Origin: Saccharicrinis sp050589685
Lineage (GTDB): Bacteria > Bacteroidota > Bacteroidia > Bacteroidales > Marinilabiliaceae
Direction of reading: 5' to 3'
Length of the DNA stretch: 64,000 nucleotides
NCBI RefSeq assembly: GCF_050589685.1
Contig: NZ_JBNGOS010000008.1
Coordinates: 62,001 to 126,000, forward strand
Both the position numbers and the translations under genes were made by a program. This document shows positions 25,187 through 35,041 of this stretch, in pieces (position 1 is the first letter of the stretch; every line of letters begins with the position of its first letter). The notes under the pieces were generated by a model, which saw only the letters and a list, made by a program, of their open reading frames with translations, was not told where the DNA came from and ran no database searches.

Positions 25187-26437
25187 CTAATTTCCCCAAC
25201 TTCTTAGGGGGCAGTATTCAAGTACATTTCTTACCCTTTGCCCCTGGTGGTATGAAACAACACTACCGATGGTTTCTTCATCCATAATATTAACCGACTT
25301 AATGGTTAAATCATTAGGGTAGGTAGTTTTCCAGATATCAATGGCATCTCTATGCGTATAAGTATCTGCACAATAATCCACATCATCATCCACAATAATC
25401 AATGGAGGCTCCCACCAATTGGGCACAAAATACCTTGTAGGCAGTAATCCCAAAAACTTACCAATTGATGTAATAATTACTTCTCCTTCGCTAAAATGCT
25501 GAGGAGCATACATAATACCTATATCAGCTGGATCGGTTACTTCAATAGGATCACCTTCTGCTACCTGAACCATATTTAAACCTGGTAGTATAGTTGGATC
25601 GGTTGTGATATGCGACGGTGAAGATGTTAACGGATCTTCCCAATATGCCCAATCATTCCATTGGCAAATCCAAATGTTTAAATAGGAGTTGTGATCCCAC
25701 ATTAAATTTTCTTTTACATATGTATATGCTTCATCCGTTGCTACATCCCCCAGTTGAACCCAGTTGATACCTGCCTCTTCAAGCTCTTTACCGAGAGGGT
25801 TAATTGTTGCCAACTCAAAACGCACTTTTAAATCAACTGAGTGCGGAGCGTTTGCTTTGGCTGTATTACTAAAAGCACTGTTTAGTTGGTTTATTATTCC
25901 TGCAACTTTTTCTTGATCGAAAGATTTAAACATGGATTTGTAATCATCTGTTTCTACCATGTGAAATACAATAGGAATTACCACCTCTTCAAAATCTTCG
26001 CTTGGCGCTTCTTCTACAATTACAGATACCGCAGGACTCTCAATATCTAAAGCTTTAGCATAAAACTCCATGGAGCCAGTACTTACATCCGTAGTTGAAA
26101 ATGTAAAATCCTCTATTTTTTCTCCATCAGCCGAGAATATCTCTATCCCTTCTGGAATATTCCTGGTTTTATATTTTACTTCACTATCCTTATAAATAGT
26201 GTCAACCACTTCGGTACCAACTACGGTCTTTACGCTTAAATCCTTTGTAAAATAAGCATCAATTGTAAACTCAACCTCAGCTGTACCATTTGCAAACAAG
26301 TGCGTGGTATTCGTACTCAATACCAATCTTGTAATATCCTCTGCCGAATATTCGTTTGTAAACCTATCGTATGGTTCTTTCTCACACCCAACAAGAACCA
26401 CGAGCATAACTGCTATGTATATAATTATTTGCTTCAT
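25187..26437 (-). CDS. M43-like metalloprotease lipoprotein with lost zinc site
   Basis: Resembles the BF0631-type zinc-metalloproteinase lipoproteins found with SusCD genes. Signal peptide with lipobox LVGC (Cys18), an N-terminal beta region, and a pappalysin/M43-like domain from about 150 (VVIPIVFHMVE). The place of HExxHxxGxxH reads TSIGKFLGLLP at 323-333: both zinc histidines of the helix, the catalytic Glu and the third His are replaced (T, K, S, P) while the Gly at 330 stays. The Met-turn (SVNIMD, 381-386) and a Cys pair region (DYCADTY) remain. The frame is intact, so it is probably a maintained pseudoprotease, perhaps a binding protein. Confidence 0.75.
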   Translation of the reverse strand: MKQIIIYIAVMLVVLVGCEKEPYDRFTNEYSAEDITRLVLSTNTTHLFANGTAEVEFTIDAYFTKDLSVKTVVGTEVVDTIYKDSEVKYKTRNIPEGIEIFSADGEKIEDFTFSTTDVSTGSMEFYAKALDIESPAVSVIVEEAPSEDFEEVVIPIVFHMVETDDYKSMFKSFDQEKVAGIINQLNSAFSNTAKANAPHSVDLKVRFELATINPLGKELEEAGINWVQLGDVATDEAYTYVKENLMWDHNSYLNIWICQWNDWAYWEDPLTSSPSHITTDPTILPGLNMVQVAEGDPIEVTDPADIGIMYAPQHFSEGEVIITSIGKFLGLLPTRYFVPNWWEPPLIIVDDDVDYCADTYTHRDAIDIWKTTYPNDLTIKSVNIMDEETIGSVVSYHQGQRVRNVLEYCPLRSWGN

Positions 26438-26448
26438 CTTTGTAAGTT

Positions 26449-27924
26449 TTAATTAAAGTTCCAACCTGGGTTTTGTTCAATCCTGTTTTCTTCCAGTTCC
26501 GCAACCAAAGGTATAGGCTGTGTTAAACGATAATCATTATCTTCTAACGTATACGTTGTTCCTTCTTCGGTTAAGTCAACAGCAGGGCGGGTAAATCCTT
26601 TTCCTGTCCTTACCATATCTAACCACACTTTATCGTACTCAAAACAAAATTCTTTAGTTCGTTCGTCCAGGATATCTTGTAAAACATCACTTCCTGTATA
26701 ACTCACGTAACCATTATAACGGTTCATTTGAAACTTCTCAAGTTCACTAACAGCACTTGCATTATCACCTTTACGGGCATACGATTCAGCAATAATTAAT
26801 TGTAAATCGGCAATACGGAAAAAGAAAAATGAAGTAAATGATTGCCCTTGTAAATTCGAGAACTTATTTATGGCACCCAATTTAGGCGCAAAAAAATCAG
26901 CAGGATCACCAGGAATACTATTAACCCATGCATTTCTAACATCATCGCTAGAATAAAGACTATATAAACGTTCACTGGCAAAATTATTCATCCCATAAGC
27001 AGCATATCCACAAACTACCTCTGTAAATAAAGACGAGTGCGTATAACCAAAGGGAGTACAAACCAACAATGCATTCGAGTTATCTTTACTTGTACCATTA
27101 TCATCTATTTTAAACATATTACCAAATTCCGATAAAGAAGCTAACTCTTCTCCTAGCATGGCTGTTTGAGCATATTTAATGGCATTGTCGTAATCGCTTT
27201 CCATGCCTGCTCCAGAACCACCTTTAAACCAATAAACCTGAGCTAATAGCGCATTGACCATTTGTTTATCGTAGAAAAGGCTGAAACTAGTAGGTTCAGT
27301 GCTATATGTTAAAATCTCTTCCAGCTCGCTTATGATAATAGCATAAACTTCTTCTTGTGTTTTTCTGCTTGCATCGTACGACAACACATCTTCGGCATTT
27401 AAATTTACAGGGATGCCCAAATTATTATTGCCATAAGGAGAGAAATACTGCATTAGTTTATATAAATACCAGGCTCTTAAAAACTTTGCTTCCCCTTTTA
27501 TCAAGTTAGCTTCATCTTCTGTTACATCTACTTCACCTAAATCGTATAATACATTATTGAAAAAACCAATACCAGAATATAGGTTAGTCCATAACTCCGG
27601 ATGAAGGCTCTCATTATACCATTGTAATGAAGAATGAAAAGTACTGCGATGATTGGTACCCCACCAATTACTCAAGTATTTTGTATCATCCAGCACTCCT
27701 GAATAATAAGTAAAAATCCTATAATTATCAGGGTCTGAATAAAATGGTTGTCCATACCCAAAATCATTTCCTTTTGTATAAATTGCCAAACATGACCCCA
27801 TCGTAGCTTTTACATCGTTGTAAGTGCTTACTACAACCTGATTTTTGGGTTCTACCTCTAAATAGTCTTCACACGAAGATAATCCCCATGCAAACACCAA
27901 TAATATATATAATATCTTCTTCAT
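26449..27924 (-). CDS. RagB/SusD family nutrient-uptake lipoprotein
   Basis: Surface-exposed lipoprotein that caps its SusC partner and captures substrate. 491 residues; lipobox LSSC (Cys18) followed by EDYLEVEP, the classic SusD opening. TPR-like helices include LIKGEAKFLRAWYLYKLMQ near 142-160. The C-terminal RagB/SusD domain ends with PLVAELEENRIEQNPGW, the family ending. It lies 18 bases after susC and 11 before the metalloprotease-like gene. The substrate is unknown; the neighbourhood has no glycoside hydrolases, pointing away from a polysaccharide. Confidence 0.93.
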   Translation of the reverse strand: MKKILYILLVFAWGLSSCEDYLEVEPKNQVVVSTYNDVKATMGSCLAIYTKGNDFGYGQPFYSDPDNYRIFTYYSGVLDDTKYLSNWWGTNHRSTFHSSLQWYNESLHPELWTNLYSGIGFFNNVLYDLGEVDVTEDEANLIKGEAKFLRAWYLYKLMQYFSPYGNNNLGIPVNLNAEDVLSYDASRKTQEEVYAIIISELEEILTYSTEPTSFSLFYDKQMVNALLAQVYWFKGGSGAGMESDYDNAIKYAQTAMLGEELASLSEFGNMFKIDDNGTSKDNSNALLVCTPFGYTHSSLFTEVVCGYAAYGMNNFASERLYSLYSSDDVRNAWVNSIPGDPADFFAPKLGAINKFSNLQGQSFTSFFFFRIADLQLIIAESYARKGDNASAVSELEKFQMNRYNGYVSYTGSDVLQDILDERTKEFCFEYDKVWLDMVRTGKGFTRPAVDLTEEGTTYTLEDNDYRLTQPIPLVAELEENRIEQNPGWNFN

Positions 27925-27942
27925 TTTTTTAGCTTTAATTAA

Positions 27943-30900
27943 TTAAAATCCAATATTTAACGAAAGCGTATACTTACGGGTATTAGGATATCCCAATTCA
28001 CCATTTAAAACAGGATCGATTCCTTTGTATTTTGAGAATGATGCCACATTACGAACGTTGAAATTTATCCGGGCACTCTGCATACCAATTCTGTTTACAA
28101 AATCGGTTTTAAACAGATATCCCAGGCTAATCATATTTATTCTAAAGTAATCTCCATCTTCCAACTCGGTATCAAACATATATTCATCAAGAGGATTCGT
28201 AAAAATATCAAGACCTGGGTAATTTGTTACATCACCAATTTGTCCCCAGATATCACTTAGGTATTCAGGTTTATTTCGTGGGTTGGTATATACATCGTTC
28301 GATCCAAAAGACAGTATTTTATGTCCTCCTTTAAAATCACCGGAAGCTCTTAAAGTAAGTTGCTTATATCTGACAGAGGTTGTAACTCCACCATAATAAC
28401 TTGGTGTTAAATCTCCCAAATAAGAAGCCTTAGGCAAGTCAACAGGCGAGCCTCCATATTGTCCAACCTCTAAATCAAAAGGCTCTCCATCATCTCCAAT
28501 GGCATATACATGTCCATCATCGGGATTGATGCTATGAAATTTATAACCATACCAGGCATTAACAGGGTAACCTACCACGTAGGCATGTGCCGAACTAGCC
28601 GATATTTCATCTATACTTGGGTAATAAGAATCTGTAATCTCATCATCCAAAATACTTACGTTAGCAGATACCATCCAGTTAAAATTGTTTCTGCTTAAAA
28701 GGGTTGCCGTAACATCAAACTCATAACCTTTGTTGGAAATAGAAGCCACATTAGCCATCATGGTTGTACGACCTGATGATGCTGCCAGCTTTTTGTTTTC
28801 CAAAATATCTTCGGTTGAGTTATCAAAGTAGTTAAAACCTACTTGCACTTTATTCTTCCAAAGCCCAGCTTCAATTCCAATATTTTTATCCTCTTTAGTT
28901 TGCCATTTCAGGTTCATACTAGGATAAGCCAGCGAACTCGGAGTCAACTCATCATCATATCTTTTACCTCCTGAAGAATAGTAAAGAATTGAATATGGTG
29001 AAGCACTGTTATCGATGCTTCCTGTATAACCATAACCAACTTTTAATGCCAATAACGATAAAATACTTCCGCTCATAAAGCCTTCATTATGTACGTTCCA
29101 TCGACCCGAGACGTTCCACAGCGGCGTAAACTGGTTATCGGAACCTATAATGGTTGAACCATCGTAACGGATACTCCCACTTACCACATAGCGGTCGTTA
29201 TACGAATAAGTACCATTGGCAAAGAACGATGATAACTTGTTTTCGTACTCACCAGTACCCCCCAAAGCAGCCAAACTTAATATATCTGCCTCATAACCAT
29301 CTAAATCGGGATATTGTCCCAGGCGGTGATCAGCATCATAATTCGGGAAAAAGTTGTAGAAAGTATTTTGTAAGGTTTTTCTTATTTCCTGCCCTCCAAA
29401 CAAACTTACATAATGCCCTCCATTAAATTCTCTCATATACTGCAAGGTATTACGGAAAGTATACTCGTGCCCTTTACTGCTTGACTCACGTAGATTACCC
29501 CCTAACAAATCGTAAGTAAATTCAGTTGATACCGCAGGGTGCCAGCTTTGTTTATAGTCAGTCCACGTTCCAGGAATAACATACCGCGAAGTATTGTTAG
29601 AGTTGATATTGTAAGCTCCCTGAAGATTATAAGTTAATCCTGGCAGAAACTCATATTCAAACTTCAAATTCATATCAGAACTCATATAACGAGAATCCTG
29701 CGTGTTTTCATTTAAATCCTGTAATATGTTGAACTGTCTGAAATAATCATCACCTGCTGCGGTAGAGATTGTTCCGTTATACGTAATATCATATGCATAC
29801 GACCCATCCTCGTTATAAGGCTTTTCATAAGGATTGGCATAAATGGCATACTGTAATGGGTTGATAATACTTGCTGTTTCGGTAGTGTTACGTAAATTAC
29901 TGGTTAAACCAAAAGTGATTCTGATTTTATCGGATGGGTTATGGGTAATTTTCATATTCAACCCTAACTTGTCGTATTGGTTGTTTGGCTCTATACCTTC
30001 TTCCGTTAAAAAGTTACCTGACACGTAATACTGCGTTTTTTCATTTCCCCCACTCATGCTCAATGAATGCTGTTGACTAATAGCCGAAGAGAAAATTTCC
30101 TTAAACCAATCAGTATTTGTGTTTCGCAATTCATTTAACATCAAGTTAGCTTCTGCCTGACTAATACTCTCACGATCTAAGGCTCTGTAAATATCTGCTG
30201 CACGACCACTAGAAGCCCAGGTGCCATAGTCCTCGTTATATCCACGCTCAAAATCAACCTTCTCGGCTGAGTTCATCATATACAGTTCCGGATCTGGCGC
30301 TTCGGTAACCGTCATGTTGGAGGTAATATTGAAGAAGGTTTTACCTGAGTGACCCGATTTGGTAGTAATTACAATTACACCATTAGCAGCTTGAGCTCCG
30401 TAAATAGCAGCAGCGGCAGCATCTTTCAGTACGGTTATCGACTCAATATCCTCAGGTGCAATATTACCAATACCCGAAGTCAAAGCTTCAGCTCTTAAGG
30501 AGTTACCATCACTCACCTCAGGAACACTACCCATCATAGGCATCCCATCTACAATCCACAGGGGGTTGGTATTACCTGTAAAAGAGTTTACACCACGTAT
30601 TTGAATATCGGCATCTTCACCAGGTCTACCTGAAGCAACAATGTTCATACCTGCAATGCTTCCGTCCAAAGCATCTTCTATAGAGGTAAAACCCACATTA
30701 CTCATTTTATCAGCGGTAATAGCTACTGCACTACCTGTCATTTTTTCTCTGTCGATAGTTTGATAACCTGTAACCACTACCTCATCTAAATCGGCAATAT
30801 CGCCTTTTAGCATCAGGTTGATTTCTGTACGTCCAGACACCTCAAACTCACGGCTTACAAATCCAATAAATGAAGCTACCAAAACCATACCTTGTTTTTC

Positions 30901-31419
30901 CTCTACCTCTATAGCGTATTTACCATCCTTGTCGGTAATTACTCCTTTGGTATCTCCTTTAATATAAATGTTTACAAAGGGTAATGGCTTTCCTTTTTCA
31001 TCGGTTACTTTTCCTTTGATGGTAATGGTATTAGGTTGTTGAGGAACAGCAGGTACAGGAGCTGCTTTTTTAATAACATACACATCATTTTTTTTCTCGT
31101 ATGTTAAACCTTTATCGGCAAGTATTTGAGTCAATACTTCATCCAGTTCCCCGTTTAGGTTCACATTTAGGTTGGTGTGCTCCTTTACATGTTCCTGGCT
31201 AAATACAAATACGAAGTCTGATTTATCCTGGATTTTCCAAAGAAGTTGTTCCAAACTAATATCGGATTCCGAAATACTTACCGTGTTTCCTTGCGAAACT
31301 ACAGTAGCATGAATTTGTAAGAAACCGAACAATAACAAGAGTGAGGTAATTTTCATAACTCTAATCCATTTTTTCCCTTTCCGCATAAGCGGAGAGAGTT
31401 GATCTCGTGTTTTTTTCAT
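27943..31419 (-). CDS. SusC/RagA TonB-dependent outer-membrane transporter with signalling domain
   Basis: TonB-dependent importer of the outer membrane. The ATG at 31419 is chosen because a signal peptide follows (KITSLLLLFGFLQIHATVVSQ); the frame extends 71 codons further up without a signal. Order: STN domain (about 55-125, SISESDISLEQLLWKIQ), CarboxypepD_reg-like domain (ITIKGKVTDEKGKPLPFV), SusC signature ADLDEVVVTGYQT, plug, and 22-strand barrel to residue 1158. The STN domain is the hallmark of transporters that signal through FecR-type anti-sigma factors, and such a pair lies just upstream. Confidence 0.94.
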   Translation of the reverse strand: MKKTRDQLSPLMRKGKKWIRVMKITSLLLLFGFLQIHATVVSQGNTVSISESDISLEQLLWKIQDKSDFVFVFSQEHVKEHTNLNVNLNGELDEVLTQILADKGLTYEKKNDVYVIKKAAPVPAVPQQPNTITIKGKVTDEKGKPLPFVNIYIKGDTKGVITDKDGKYAIEVEEKQGMVLVASFIGFVSREFEVSGRTEINLMLKGDIADLDEVVVTGYQTIDREKMTGSAVAITADKMSNVGFTSIEDALDGSIAGMNIVASGRPGEDADIQIRGVNSFTGNTNPLWIVDGMPMMGSVPEVSDGNSLRAEALTSGIGNIAPEDIESITVLKDAAAAAIYGAQAANGVIVITTKSGHSGKTFFNITSNMTVTEAPDPELYMMNSAEKVDFERGYNEDYGTWASSGRAADIYRALDRESISQAEANLMLNELRNTNTDWFKEIFSSAISQQHSLSMSGGNEKTQYYVSGNFLTEEGIEPNNQYDKLGLNMKITHNPSDKIRITFGLTSNLRNTTETASIINPLQYAIYANPYEKPYNEDGSYAYDITYNGTISTAAGDDYFRQFNILQDLNENTQDSRYMSSDMNLKFEYEFLPGLTYNLQGAYNINSNNTSRYVIPGTWTDYKQSWHPAVSTEFTYDLLGGNLRESSSKGHEYTFRNTLQYMREFNGGHYVSLFGGQEIRKTLQNTFYNFFPNYDADHRLGQYPDLDGYEADILSLAALGGTGEYENKLSSFFANGTYSYNDRYVVSGSIRYDGSTIIGSDNQFTPLWNVSGRWNVHNEGFMSGSILSLLALKVGYGYTGSIDNSASPYSILYYSSGGKRYDDELTPSSLAYPSMNLKWQTKEDKNIGIEAGLWKNKVQVGFNYFDNSTEDILENKKLAASSGRTTMMANVASISNKGYEFDVTATLLSRNNFNWMVSANVSILDDEITDSYYPSIDEISASSAHAYVVGYPVNAWYGYKFHSINPDDGHVYAIGDDGEPFDLEVGQYGGSPVDLPKASYLGDLTPSYYGGVTTSVRYKQLTLRASGDFKGGHKILSFGSNDVYTNPRNKPEYLSDIWGQIGDVTNYPGLDIFTNPLDEYMFDTELEDGDYFRINMISLGYLFKTDFVNRIGMQSARINFNVRNVASFSKYKGIDPVLNGELGYPNTRKYTLSLNIGF

Positions 31420-31854
31420 ACTTTTACTATTGCTTAGATTAATATTAAGGCCAACTGGTAATTGGTCTTGATTTAGTTTATTTTGGGAGGTGCTGGTAAC
31501 ACCTCCTTTTTCTTTTTTATGTTGAATCAATCCTATATAATTTCCGACGCAAAGCAATTTTGTATATATTCTTACTTTGGTAATGCGTCGGTTATATTTC
31601 TGCCTTCTACCTAGGGCTGCGCTGTGCTTCACCCTAGGCTATTACAACACGCTCCGTTGGAGCTCTATGTGCATCTTCGGTTAAATTTTGATCCCAGCAT
31701 TAATAACTCTTGGTTCTGCACGGATCCTATACCGAATTCTTATCAAATCTCACCTCTCATCTCTTAGTCCACTATTGCCTTCCCGTCAATATATAAATTA
31801 CTTATTTGTGCCGGGATGTCTCTTCGCTCCAACTGCCAACTGAGAACTGCCTAC
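31420..31854 (-). promoter_or_regulatory. Long structured leader between fecR and susC
   Basis: 435 bases. Two inverted repeats stand out: CCGACGCA (31544-31551) with TGCGTCGG (31584-31591), and CCTAGGG/CCCTAGG around 31611-31640. Part of this stretch is open in the susC frame but lacks a signal peptide. Probably holds the sigma-dependent promoter and a 5' leader of susC; no known riboswitch was recognised. Confidence 0.45.
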
Positions 31855-33030
31855 TTAACTCGGGCTGATAATAATATTATTGCCTTCGATATTAAAGCTT
31901 ACTTCTTCTGTTGCTTCCAACATTTCAAGTACGTCTTTTATATTTTCTTGTCGGTTCATATATAATGAAAACTCTGTGTTTTTAATATCCATATTGGTAT
32001 AAAACAGGTTGGCATTATACCATCTTGACAAGTCGTTCATAACCTTATCCAGTTTTGCTTTCCGGAACATAAACATACCATCTTTCCAGGCTGTATAGAG
32101 TTTCGAATCTACTTGTTGTATAACTACTTCCTGTGATGTAGCATTAATAATAGCTTGTTGGTCGGGCGTGAGAATGTTTTGAGCGTTTTTCGTATTTAAC
32201 TGTATGCTACCCTCACATAAAGTGATGCGTGTATCTGCATCCTCGGGATACGAACGTACGTTAAACTCTGTTCCTAATACCTTTACTGTGTTAATTCCCG
32301 AACGCACAAAAAACGGTTTATTTTTGTACTTTGCTACCTCAAAATAGGCTTCACCTTCCATGTAAACCGTTCTGTTATCTGCCGTAAAGCTTTCAGGGTA
32401 ACGAAGTTTAGAATCGGCGTTTAACCATACTTTGGTACCATCGGCTAAGGTTAGGTTGTACTCCCCTCCACGTGGTGTTTGTAAAGTATGGTAGACTAAT
32501 GGTTGGTTAGCAGTTTTACTATCTGCCGTATATAAAACCTTGCTGGCACTAATATTGATTCCTCCGCCGGAAACATTTATGGTGGTATCCAGTTTGTTAA
32601 GTTCAATTTGCTTTCCATCTGCCAGGGTTAAAATGGCTTGATTGGTTCCCGGCTTTATGTTTTCGTATGCTGTTACAGACGGTTGTTCTGATGTGGGCAT
32701 ATTAAAAACTAAAAATAGTCCGACCAGTAAAATGATAGAAGCTGCCACACCGGCATATTGCCAAAATTGAGGAGGAAGAATTCGACGTTGTTTTGGCTCT
32801 ATCTCTTTTAATACAGACGTCCAGGCCTCCTTAGCATCAAATTGGTTAATCGTATCTCTTCTTTGCTTTTTATACTCCTCGGAATAAAGCTTTTCGTATA
32901 GTGCCTTGTTTTCAGGCGAAGCATTAATCCAGTCGTTAAGTTGTTCAACTTCATGCACACTCAAACCTTCAGATATTTCTTTTATCAGAAGTTGAATGAT
33001 TTGTTTGCTATCTATATTGTAGTTGTCCAT
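31855..33030 (-). CDS. FecR-type anti-sigma factor
   Basis: Inner-membrane regulator that holds the ECF sigma factor and receives a signal from the STN domain of SusC. 391 residues: cytoplasmic N-terminal sigma-binding part (1-85), one membrane helix (about 88-108, YAGVAASIILLVGLFLVF), FecR domain (QTPRGGEYNLTLADGTKVWLN near 183-203 is the classic motif), and a C-terminal DUF4974/STN-like domain. It lies between the sigma gene and susC, the usual order in Bacteroidota. Confidence 0.94.
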   Translation of the reverse strand: MDNYNIDSKQIIQLLIKEISEGLSVHEVEQLNDWINASPENKALYEKLYSEEYKKQRRDTINQFDAKEAWTSVLKEIEPKQRRILPPQFWQYAGVAASIILLVGLFLVFNMPTSEQPSVTAYENIKPGTNQAILTLADGKQIELNKLDTTINVSGGGINISASKVLYTADSKTANQPLVYHTLQTPRGGEYNLTLADGTKVWLNADSKLRYPESFTADNRTVYMEGEAYFEVAKYKNKPFFVRSGINTVKVLGTEFNVRSYPEDADTRITLCEGSIQLNTKNAQNILTPDQQAIINATSQEVVIQQVDSKLYTAWKDGMFMFRKAKLDKVMNDLSRWYNANLFYTNMDIKNTEFSLYMNRQENIKDVLEMLEATEEVSFNIEGNNIIISPS

Positions 33031-33279
33031 TATAGTGCCATTTGTTTATATGTACAAGTTAAAAATAAAAGTGGGTGAGTACAGGTGTAAAAAATGTTTA
33101 AATATTTAGCGGATAACTATTAGTTTTCAACTTTTAGCTAATGATATTTGGTAAGTTGTATTCTAATGCGAAGTTTCTATTTCGAATTGTAAATGCTGCC
33201 CCGGGATGTTTCCTTATTAAATGTTAAACCAATATTTTAATTTGTCTCTTTACCATTTAACCATGCACATTAACCCAAA

Positions 33280-33840
33280 TCATCCAAACAAATGAAAATA
33301 CAATATTAATAAAGCAAATACGCGGTCTTTCAACAGCTCCCGTAAACTTTTATAGGCCGATTTCTTTAAGGTTTTAACGGTATTAACAGTTATATCTAGT
33401 TCTTCGGCGATTTCATTATTTTTTAAACCTTTTAGGGCTAAACGGATGATATTCTGTGATTGTCCAGGAAGCTTGCTAACCGCCGACTCCAGAATATCGA
33501 ATACCTCATCTTCGATATAACTATTGAGGATAAATGTTGTATTTTCGGAGTATTTGAACTGATGTTCCTCAACAACCTGATTATGCTTAATTTGGTTAAT
33601 GCAGTCGTTACGAGCAATGGTATAAAGATAGACCTTGGCCTGTTTGATACTTTTCTGTGTTTCTCGGTTACGCCAGAATTTAATCATAGCATCCTGGGCA
33701 ATGTCCGCCGCAACATCAGTAGATTTAAGGAAATCGAAGCAAAACTTGCATAACGAAGGATAAAAAGCCTCAAAGAATTGCTGGAAGACATTTATATCTC
33801 CCTTCGCTATTTTTTGAATATGTTTATCCCCAATTATCAT
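33280..33840 (-). CDS. ECF RNA polymerase sigma factor (FecI/Bacteroidetes family 1)
   Basis: Sigma-70 ECF factor of 186 residues. Region 2 is at about 25-95 (AADIAQDAMIKFWRNRETQ) and region 4 at about 125-170, with the helix-turn-helix KNNEIAEELDITVNTVKTLK. It precedes fecR by 249 bases on the same strand. By family knowledge it should drive transcription of the susC operon when SusC is occupied. Confidence 0.94.
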   Translation of the reverse strand: MIIGDKHIQKIAKGDINVFQQFFEAFYPSLCKFCFDFLKSTDVAADIAQDAMIKFWRNRETQKSIKQAKVYLYTIARNDCINQIKHNQVVEEHQFKYSENTTFILNSYIEDEVFDILESAVSKLPGQSQNIIRLALKGLKNNEIAEELDITVNTVKTLKKSAYKSLRELLKDRVFALLILYFHLFG

Positions 33841-34017
33841 TATTAGATTGCATGCAGTTTGTGCAATAATAACGATAAATTGAAAAATTCAAGTAGTTTT
33901 TTATACCAAATTGTTTTTTAATGGATGTGTTGAGATTAACTTTGAGATTACTAGGTTCATTACATTTTTAATAGTTAGTATAAAAAATACGTCTGAAACA
34001 ATACGCATATAATTTTT

Positions 34018-34674
34018 TCAAATCACATAAAAATAAATACAAATAAAATGGCAAGCACTCGCTAATAAAACGAATAGGTGGAATATGGCATGATTATACG
34101 CAATTTTTTTGATGGCATATAAAACAGCACCTAAAGTGTAGGCTACGCCTCCGCCTATTAACCACCAAAAACCTTCAACATGCATATTGTTGTATAATGG
34201 CTTAATGGCGAATATTACCATCCATCCCATTAACACATACATAATGGTCGATAATAGTCGAAATTTACCGGTAAAGAAAAACTTTAAGGTGATTCCTAAA
34301 ATGGCCGCAAACCATACTCCTCCAAAAATTAATAATCCTATATTTCCTTTTAAGACTATTAGCGTAAATGGTGTGTAGGTGCCTGCTATTAATAAAAATA
34401 TGGCACAATGATCTAATATATTTAACCTATACCTGCGTTTAGGTGTGGTTGAGCTATGAAACAATGTAGATGCCGAGTAGAGCGTAATCAAGCTTAAGCC
34501 ATAGGTTAATACGGAAAACAAATATAAACCGTTATTCAGGGGAGCAATTTTTACAAGCATTAATACAAGTGCAACTATACATCCTACAGTCCCTAAAGCG
34601 TGAGAACCGATGTTAATTTTCTCCTCTAATGGTGAATATGTTTTAAGCGGATATTCTTTATTTGAAACTGCCAT
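34018..34674 (-). CDS. Hemolysin III family (PAQR-like) membrane protein
   Basis: Seven-helix inner-membrane protein of the YqfA/TrhA family. The start at 34674 gives MAVSNKEYPLKTYSPLEEKINIGSH, the family opening with the first conserved His in the helix. STLFHSS (helix 2 region), LDHCAIFLLIAGTYTPF and the C-terminal HAIFHLFVLLASACHF supply the Ser/His/Asp metal-site residues of PAQR proteins. The role is likely in membrane energetics or lipid homeostasis; the family name does not imply haemolysis. Confidence 0.9.
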   Translation of the reverse strand: MAVSNKEYPLKTYSPLEEKINIGSHALGTVGCIVALVLMLVKIAPLNNGLYLFSVLTYGLSLITLYSASTLFHSSTTPKRRYRLNILDHCAIFLLIAGTYTPFTLIVLKGNIGLLIFGGVWFAAILGITLKFFFTGKFRLLSTIMYVLMGWMVIFAIKPLYNNMHVEGFWWLIGGGVAYTLGAVLYAIKKIAYNHAIFHLFVLLASACHFICIYFYVI

Positions 34675-35041
34675 TTTGTTTTTATTTATAAACCGGAACA
34701 AAATTACAAACAATTCGAAATTAATCTTGAAAGCTAAAGAACATAAATTGCTTAAGCTTGTTGTAATCAATGTTCAACTCATTAATTATAATATTTTATG
34801 AAACCGGCATGGCCGGAGCAAATAATCAGTCCACACAGTGGAATAGCCTGCTCCGAACTTGATTCGGAGATTGAAAATTGTACTGGATATAAAGGTTTTG
34901 CTAATTTTTAAGCATATGAAACGACCATTAACTTTATTCATCATAAAGAACACACAGGGTGATGATTAAAAAAGTTAATGCGAGTTCCTGAATGTGCAGA
35001 AATTTTTGGCACATTTTATTAACGACAAAAATTTTAAACAG
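34675..35041. other. Intergenic region with nested hairpins (34814-34869)
   Basis: GGAGCA pairs with TGCTCC, enclosing CCAC/GTGG, and is followed by CTCCGAA/TTCGGAG (34851-34869). This resembles the short AAGTT-centred hairpin elements common between Bacteroidota genes. No reading frame. Confidence 0.4.

Noticed and set aside
31420..31632. N-terminal 71-codon extension of SusC
   Set aside because: Basic, without a signal peptide, spans two inverted repeats; a proper signal peptide follows the ATG at 31419.
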